Of a stretch of 64,000 bases of DNA, positions 59,442-64,000 are shown one piece after another. The stretch comes from Paenibacillus paridis. Lineage in GTDB: Bacteria > Bacillota > Bacilli > Paenibacillales > Paenibacillaceae. The stretch is taken from NCBI RefSeq assembly GCF_006345825.1, contig NZ_VCIX01000091.1, positions 372,001 through 436,000 on the forward strand. Reading direction: 5' to 3'. Within the stretch, counting starts at the first letter, position 1, and each line of letters opens with the position of its first letter. The position numbers and the translations under genes were made by a program. The notes under the pieces are model-generated. The model was not told the DNA's origin. It searched no databases and was given only the letters and a program-made list of their open reading frames with translations.

Positions 59442-62400
59442 ATGAATCGAACCAGCAAGCTATCTACCCTTATCGCTGTCATGCTGTTGCTTCAAATAAG
59501 CCTGGCAGGCTGGTCTTCGGACCTCCAGCAGGTTGCAGCCGCACCTGCCGGTCCAGTGGTGCTTAGCTTAAGCCCAGCGGATGATTTAACAAATGTTTCG
59601 ATAACCGCAGATCTCAAAATGACTTTTGATGAGAATGTCACGAAAGGGTCCAATTCAACATCGGTATCCATTTATGATTACGGAACTAGTAATCTGGTTG
59701 AAACGATTCCTATGTCATCGAGCCGAATCTCGATTGACGCAACGCAGCGAATCGTAACCATCGACCCTGTTAATAATTTTGCATTAAATACGAATTATTA
59801 TGTAATGGTAGATGCAGGCGCTTTTTTAAACGTATCTAATGGCGCAGGCTACAGCGGCATTACGAGTGCCAGCAGCTGGAACTTTCGTACTGTTGCTGAA
59901 GTAGACGTAACAAGACCTTCCCACACAAGTTTAATACCAACTAGTGGTTCCATTCCAGTTACATCCGCCATTGTTATCACCTTTGACGAAACGGTATATG
60001 TTGCAAGCGGCAGCATCCAACTTAGCTCAACTGAGGATAATAGAAGTATTGCCGTTACCTCGAATGCGGTAAGAGGGAGTGGCACGAACCAAATTGTCAT
60101 TCAGCCGCCGGCTGCCCTTCAGCCTAAGACCTTATATAACGTTACGATTCCAGGAACAGCCTTCCAGGACGCAGCTGGTAATCTTTATGTAGGCACAACT
60201 TGGAGCTTTACAACCAATGCGGCACCTGTTAATGTGGCTGCACCGTTTGCTCCAGCAGATAATGCGACCTCGGTTCCGGTCAACTCGACTCTCGGAATTA
60301 CGTTTGATCAAAACGTTCAGGCCCGTCCTGATAAATTTATTGAAATACGTCGTATTAGCAATAACACAACATTTGAGCGTTTTAGCGCTCAGTCTTCCCG
60401 TGTCGTCGTTAATAAGAATCAGGTACAGATCTCTCCAAGCTCTTATTTGGAAGCGAACACGGGTTATTACGTGTTGATTGATGCAGGTGCGTTTACGCAA
60501 CCTGATCCAAATGGAAGTCAATGGTATCATGGAATTGCTGGCGCTTCGATCTGGAATTTCAGTACAGACCCGGGTTATGAAACGACTCCACCTGCAGCGA
60601 CAGTGGTATCGCCTGTGGCAGGAGGTTCGATTACAACATTAAATTCTTTGCTGCAAATTACCTTTAACGAGCCTGTTTTTCCGAGTAGCGGAGTTATTGA
60701 AATTAGAGATGCAGCGAACGGATCATTGTTCCGTTCCATCCCGGTGACTTCTGAGCGTGTAACAGGTGGAGGAACATACCAACTAACAATAGACGCGAAT
60801 AAGGCTATTAATGGAGAAGTAGAGAAAGCATTTGTCAATAACACGAAATATTATATTACGATAGGTAACAGGGCGATTCGAGATGCGGCAGGAAACTATT
60901 ACGCAGGAATCTCGGCAACTACTGCGTGGTCCTTTACAGTGTCTCAGGATACCGTTAGGCCAACACTTGTGCTACTAAATCCGTTGAATAATGCGGTTTC
61001 TGTCAGCCTTACCCAGTCATTTACTGCAGTGTTCAGCGAAACCATCAAGAAGGGCGATACGGGGGCCATTACCTTCCATCCTTATGGGGACAATAATCTC
61101 CAACCGATCCCGGCTAATTATTATGTTGATGGAACTCATAATAATATGTTGGTCATCACGCCTACACGGGCATTCGAAGCCAATACGGGCTACTATGTCA
61201 CGATTGATGCGAGTGCGGTTACGGATCTCGCCGGCAATACATTCGCTGGAATTTTGAATGAATATCAATGGACTTTCCGTACGTTCGGCTCCGATACGAC
61301 GGCACCGGTTGTCAGTAAGCTGGAGTGGAGCGGCTCGACGATTACGATGACATACAACGAAGATTTGAACATTTATGCGGTTCCTTCTATGGGCAGCTTT
61401 TATGTGACGGTCAATGGCGCTCCGCGAGCAGTGACAGGTGTCCAAATTAAAGGTGAGGCCGTTATTCTGACATTGGCAAGCCCTATCGTAGCAGGCCAAG
61501 TAGTGAAGCTTTCATATTCCAAAGCAGCTATAGGCCTTATACAGGATACCTCAGGCAATCAAGCGATAAGTATTGCTAATCAGGATGTTGCAGGGGCCAA
61601 AGACGTTTCAGCACCAACCATCGTAAGCGGCAGTGCTTCAGGCAGTGCAATTACATTGTCATTCAACAAGGATTTAATGACGGTTAACAGTTATGCATAC
61701 TTACAGTTCTCCGTAAGCGTTGGAGGTGTTAGTTACAGCACGACATCGATTTCCAGCAACGGAGGCAATATTTTGCTTACGATTAACGGCTCGATTCAAA
61801 ATTATTCGAATGTTAATGTAACCTATACGCCTAGCTCATATCCAATAAGGGATACAGCAGGCAATTATCTGGCAGGGTTCAGCAACTACAGTATATACAG
61901 CGTGCCTGACACGGCTATGCCAGCGCTTCAGTCGGTCAGTGTGAGCAGCAACATCGTTACGCTGAAATATAATAAAATCCTGAACTCGCAAAGCGTGCCT
62001 TCGGTTAGTCAATTTAGCGTTTTAGTGGATAATATGGCACGATCAGTTCTTCAGGTAAGGATTTCCGGCGATTCGGTTTTATTGACCTTAGCATCAGCCG
62101 TGACTACGGGACAAAACGCTTCCGTATCCTATTTGGCTTCGATGTCGTTAATTACTGATCTTGCAGGAAACGCAGCCCCGTCATTTAATAACGTAAGCAC
62201 AGGCGGCGGAGGCAGCGGCGGCCTGAACGGAACGATTTATAGTGTCATTGCTAAAGGTTCTACGTTGACCTTAACCTTTGCCGAAACGTTGAACAGCGGC
62301 TATGTGCCGTCTACGAGTCAGTTTACGGTTACGGGGAACAGCTCCGTTAAAACGATCTCGCGAGTGGATATGAGCGGTTCGTCCGTTATTTTGACGATGG

Positions 62401-63824
62401 CATCACCATTCGCTGTTGGCGAATCAGTGGCCGTCACTTATTATTCCAGCACTTCTGGTCTCAGAACGAACAGTGGTACGACGATTAACAGCTTTACGAA
62501 CATAAGCGCAGCGAATCAAACCACCTTAATTGATGGATTGTCAGGCGATTATGAATCATCTGCTGGCGGCGGCGTCGGACTGAAAACATCGGCAGCAACG
62601 ACGATGATGGATATTTCGCCAGCTGGCAATCAAGCAACCCGATATACCGTATCTGGTGAAAAGGTGCTGACAGCGTTCCAGACGGCCCGTGCCGCGGGTC
62701 TCACCGTGCCGCGTGTGGCATTCCAGGTACCGGAATCGGAACGCGCAGCGATCGTTGCCGTTGCTATAAGTACGTTGGATACCGCCTATCGCTTAAGTCC
62801 CAATTCCGTATTCGCTGTCCAGTATGGCGACGTGACCTACGAGCTCCAACTGAACTCGGCAGATTTCACGAAAATTAATTCACTGCTTGGCGGAAACAGT
62901 TCAACCGGACAGCTTCTCATTCGAATCGATCAGGGCTTGTCTACATTAACCGGAAATATCAGCTCGAAAATAAACAGCTCGAATACCAGTCTGCTAGCAG
63001 GACCTTATCACTTCGACGTGACCGCAGTAAATGGCAACGTCCAAAAGGAAGTAACGGACTTTAACGGCTACGTATCAAGGACGCTGCAAACGTATCAGAC
63101 GGTGGACAGCAGCAAAACGGCAGTCGTATGGTTTGATCCGGCAACGGGCGGGCTTTCTTATGTGCCAACAGAACTCTCGACTAGCGGTGGGAAGACAAGC
63201 GTTACGTTCAAGCGCAAAGGCAACAGCGCATACGCCCTTGTATCCAATTCTTCCAGCTTCACCGACCTTTCCAAGCATTGGGCGGCAAGCTCGATTTATA
63301 TAATGTCGAGAAAATTTATCGTGGAAGGTCGGACGGCATCTTTATTTGAGCCGAATAAATCGATTACGCGCGGTGAGTTTGCCACCTATATTGCAAAGGG
63401 GCTCGGTCTAAGCGCGGATAAGGCTTCTGCCGCTAAGTTCAAAGATGTGAATACGAATACAGCGATGGGTGCCTATATAGGCGCTGCGTCCGCGGCTGGA
63501 ATCGTCGCAGGCAATACGGATGGCACTTTTAAGCCGAATAATCCGATCACACGGCAAGAGATGGCTGCGATGATGATCCGGGCTGCCAAGGTAGCAGGAC
63601 TTACCGTTGATCTTCCGCAATCAGCCGCTTCTTACCTTCAAAAGTATACAGACCGTGGCAAGGTGGGTTCTTGGGCTCAGACAGATGTGGCGAAATCAGT
63701 ATATATCGGAGTGATCAGCGGGAAAACGGCAACTACGTTGAGCCCGCAAACGAATGCGACTCGCGCAGAAGGAACCGTCATGCTAATGCGATTGCTGCAG
63801 AAGGTTAAGTTCTTAACACCATAA
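59442..63824 (+). CDS. large secreted Ig-like/SwmB protein with C-terminal SLH domains
   Basis: A 1460-residue surface protein starting at ATG 59442 behind GAGGAGTGA. A signal peptide (about 1-34) is followed by five Big5/SbsA-type Ig-like modules (to about 612; recurring ITFDE- and YYVMVDAGAF-like strands and AGNYYAG turns), four SwmB-type modules of about 95 residues (about 618-1010; SKLEWSGSTITMTYNEDL and parallels), a unique region of about 250 residues, and three SLH domains at 1273-1460 (ITRGE, ITRQE, ATRAE). Such proteins are usually large wall-attached adhesins or carriers of glycan-binding modules; no catalytic domain is visible. It follows metK behind a strong terminator and would be its own unit. 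Confidence 0.88.
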   Translation: MNRTSKLSTLIAVMLLLQISLAGWSSDLQQVAAAPAGPVVLSLSPADDLTNVSITADLKMTFDENVTKGSNSTSVSIYDYGTSNLVETIPMSSSRISIDATQRIVTIDPVNNFALNTNYYVMVDAGAFLNVSNGAGYSGITSASSWNFRTVAEVDVTRPSHTSLIPTSGSIPVTSAIVITFDETVYVASGSIQLSSTEDNRSIAVTSNAVRGSGTNQIVIQPPAALQPKTLYNVTIPGTAFQDAAGNLYVGTTWSFTTNAAPVNVAAPFAPADNATSVPVNSTLGITFDQNVQARPDKFIEIRRISNNTTFERFSAQSSRVVVNKNQVQISPSSYLEANTGYYVLIDAGAFTQPDPNGSQWYHGIAGASIWNFSTDPGYETTPPAATVVSPVAGGSITTLNSLLQITFNEPVFPSSGVIEIRDAANGSLFRSIPVTSERVTGGGTYQLTIDANKAINGEVEKAFVNNTKYYITIGNRAIRDAAGNYYAGISATTAWSFTVSQDTVRPTLVLLNPLNNAVSVSLTQSFTAVFSETIKKGDTGAITFHPYGDNNLQPIPANYYVDGTHNNMLVITPTRAFEANTGYYVTIDASAVTDLAGNTFAGILNEYQWTFRTFGSDTTAPVVSKLEWSGSTITMTYNEDLNIYAVPSMGSFYVTVNGAPRAVTGVQIKGEAVILTLASPIVAGQVVKLSYSKAAIGLIQDTSGNQAISIANQDVAGAKDVSAPTIVSGSASGSAITLSFNKDLMTVNSYAYLQFSVSVGGVSYSTTSISSNGGNILLTINGSIQNYSNVNVTYTPSSYPIRDTAGNYLAGFSNYSIYSVPDTAMPALQSVSVSSNIVTLKYNKILNSQSVPSVSQFSVLVDNMARSVLQVRISGDSVLLTLASAVTTGQNASVSYLASMSLITDLAGNAAPSFNNVSTGGGGSGGLNGTIYSVIAKGSTLTLTFAETLNSGYVPSTSQFTVTGNSSVKTISRVDMSGSSVILTMASPFAVGESVAVTYYSSTSGLRTNSGTTINSFTNISAANQTTLIDGLSGDYESSAGGGVGLKTSAATTMMDISPAGNQATRYTVSGEKVLTAFQTARAAGLTVPRVAFQVPESERAAIVAVAISTLDTAYRLSPNSVFAVQYGDVTYELQLNSADFTKINSLLGGNSSTGQLLIRIDQGLSTLTGNISSKINSSNTSLLAGPYHFDVTAVNGNVQKEVTDFNGYVSRTLQTYQTVDSSKTAVVWFDPATGGLSYVPTELSTSGGKTSVTFKRKGNSAYALVSNSSSFTDLSKHWAASSIYIMSRKFIVEGRTASLFEPNKSITRGEFATYIAKGLGLSADKASAAKFKDVNTNTAMGAYIGAASAAGIVAGNTDGTFKPNNPITRQEMAAMMIRAAKVAGLTVDLPQSAASYLQKYTDRGKVGSWAQTDVAKSVYIGVISGKTATTLSPQTNATRAEGTVMLMRLLQKVKFLTP

Positions 63825-63835
63825 TTAACTAACTA

Positions 63836-63875
63836 AGGGGCTCAACATGCGATCAGGCATGTTGAGCCCTTTGTT
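63836..63875 (+). terminator. terminator after the 1460-residue SLH protein gene
   Basis: GGGCTCAACATG pairs with CATGTTGAGCCC, followed by TTTGTTATTT. The last 125 bases of the window contain nothing I can identify. Confidence 0.85.
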
Positions 63876-64000
63876 ATTTCAAGAAGGAAAAAAGTGAGAT
63901 TAACATAGGGGATATCTATCAGGCTACAAAAAACGATAGCACTCTTTTATCGGACGGAACTTTTCTACCACTCTTGTAGTCTATAACTATTAGATTATGA

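Noticed and set aside
1..64000. CRISPR arrays, tRNA, rRNA or prophage genes
   Set aside because: No regularly spaced direct repeats, no clover-leaf or rRNA sequence, and no phage structural or integrase genes other than the IS transposase were seen.

Overview
The window looks like a chromosomal segment of an endospore-forming, Gram-positive Bacilli member of the Paenibacillaceae (Paenibacillus or a close relative). Evidence: sporulation genes (ger, spoIID, spoIIQ, spoIIID, an alpha/beta SASP), near-universal AGGAGG-type ribosome binding sites, sigma-A, sigma-E and sigma-F type promoters, csaB-tagA-tagO with several SLH proteins, and gene orders (nuo to murA; spoIIID-mbl-flhO-flhP) familiar from Bacillales. 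No rRNA, tRNA or CRISPR array was seen. All host genes are on the + strand except one Ig-like repeat gene; the only other minus-strand genes belong to an IS3-family element.

Layout. 1-2498: end of a spore-germination operon (GerC-type lipoprotein cut by the window edge, a small two-helix membrane protein, a GerAB-type permease). 2597-12676: an 11-gene complex I operon, nuoABCDHIJKLMN, without the NADH-input genes nuoEFG. 12677-16286: terminator, a structured hairpin, a possible 23-codon ORF, and a subtilisin-family protease carrying three SLH domains. 16377-18368: DUF1146 protein and murA. 18543-26569: a sucrose/fructan utilisation island (LacI-type repressor, sugar ABC importer without its own ATPase, GH32 beta-fructosidase, fructokinase), with an IS3-family element sitting inside what was the terminator hairpin after the repressor gene. 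26876-30316: a MacAB/YknXYZ-like exporter. 30429-36282: spoIID, spoIIQ, spoIIID, mbl, two flagellar rod/hook-type genes and an EpuA-family protein. 36436-38643 (minus): secreted protein of eight Big2 repeats. 38899-41798: pgsA, fabZ, phosphoglucomutase. 41834-47135: DUF5693 membrane protein, csaB, tagA and tagO, i.e. secondary cell wall polymer synthesis. 47397-63824: surface-protein region with a 1381-residue SLH protein, the probable main S-layer protein with tandem translation starts, an unrecognised secreted repeat protein, a small membrane-anchored protein, a SASP, metK and a 1460-residue Ig-like/SLH protein. 63876-64000 holds nothing I can identify.

How it fits together. CsaB, TagA and TagO should build and pyruvylate the wall polymer to which SLH domains bind; four SLH proteins lie in the same window, so wall-anchor synthesis and its clients are co-located. 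The sugar island reads as a self-contained regulon: the repressor most likely acts on a perfect 32-bp palindrome overlapping the -35 box of the importer operon. Its position between murA and spoIID, which are close neighbours in other Bacillales, marks it and the exporter genes as an insertion into a conserved backbone.

The least explained parts are the pair of unrecognised genes after the S-layer gene (54824-57490), the S-layer leader, and the region between nuoN and the SLH protease.
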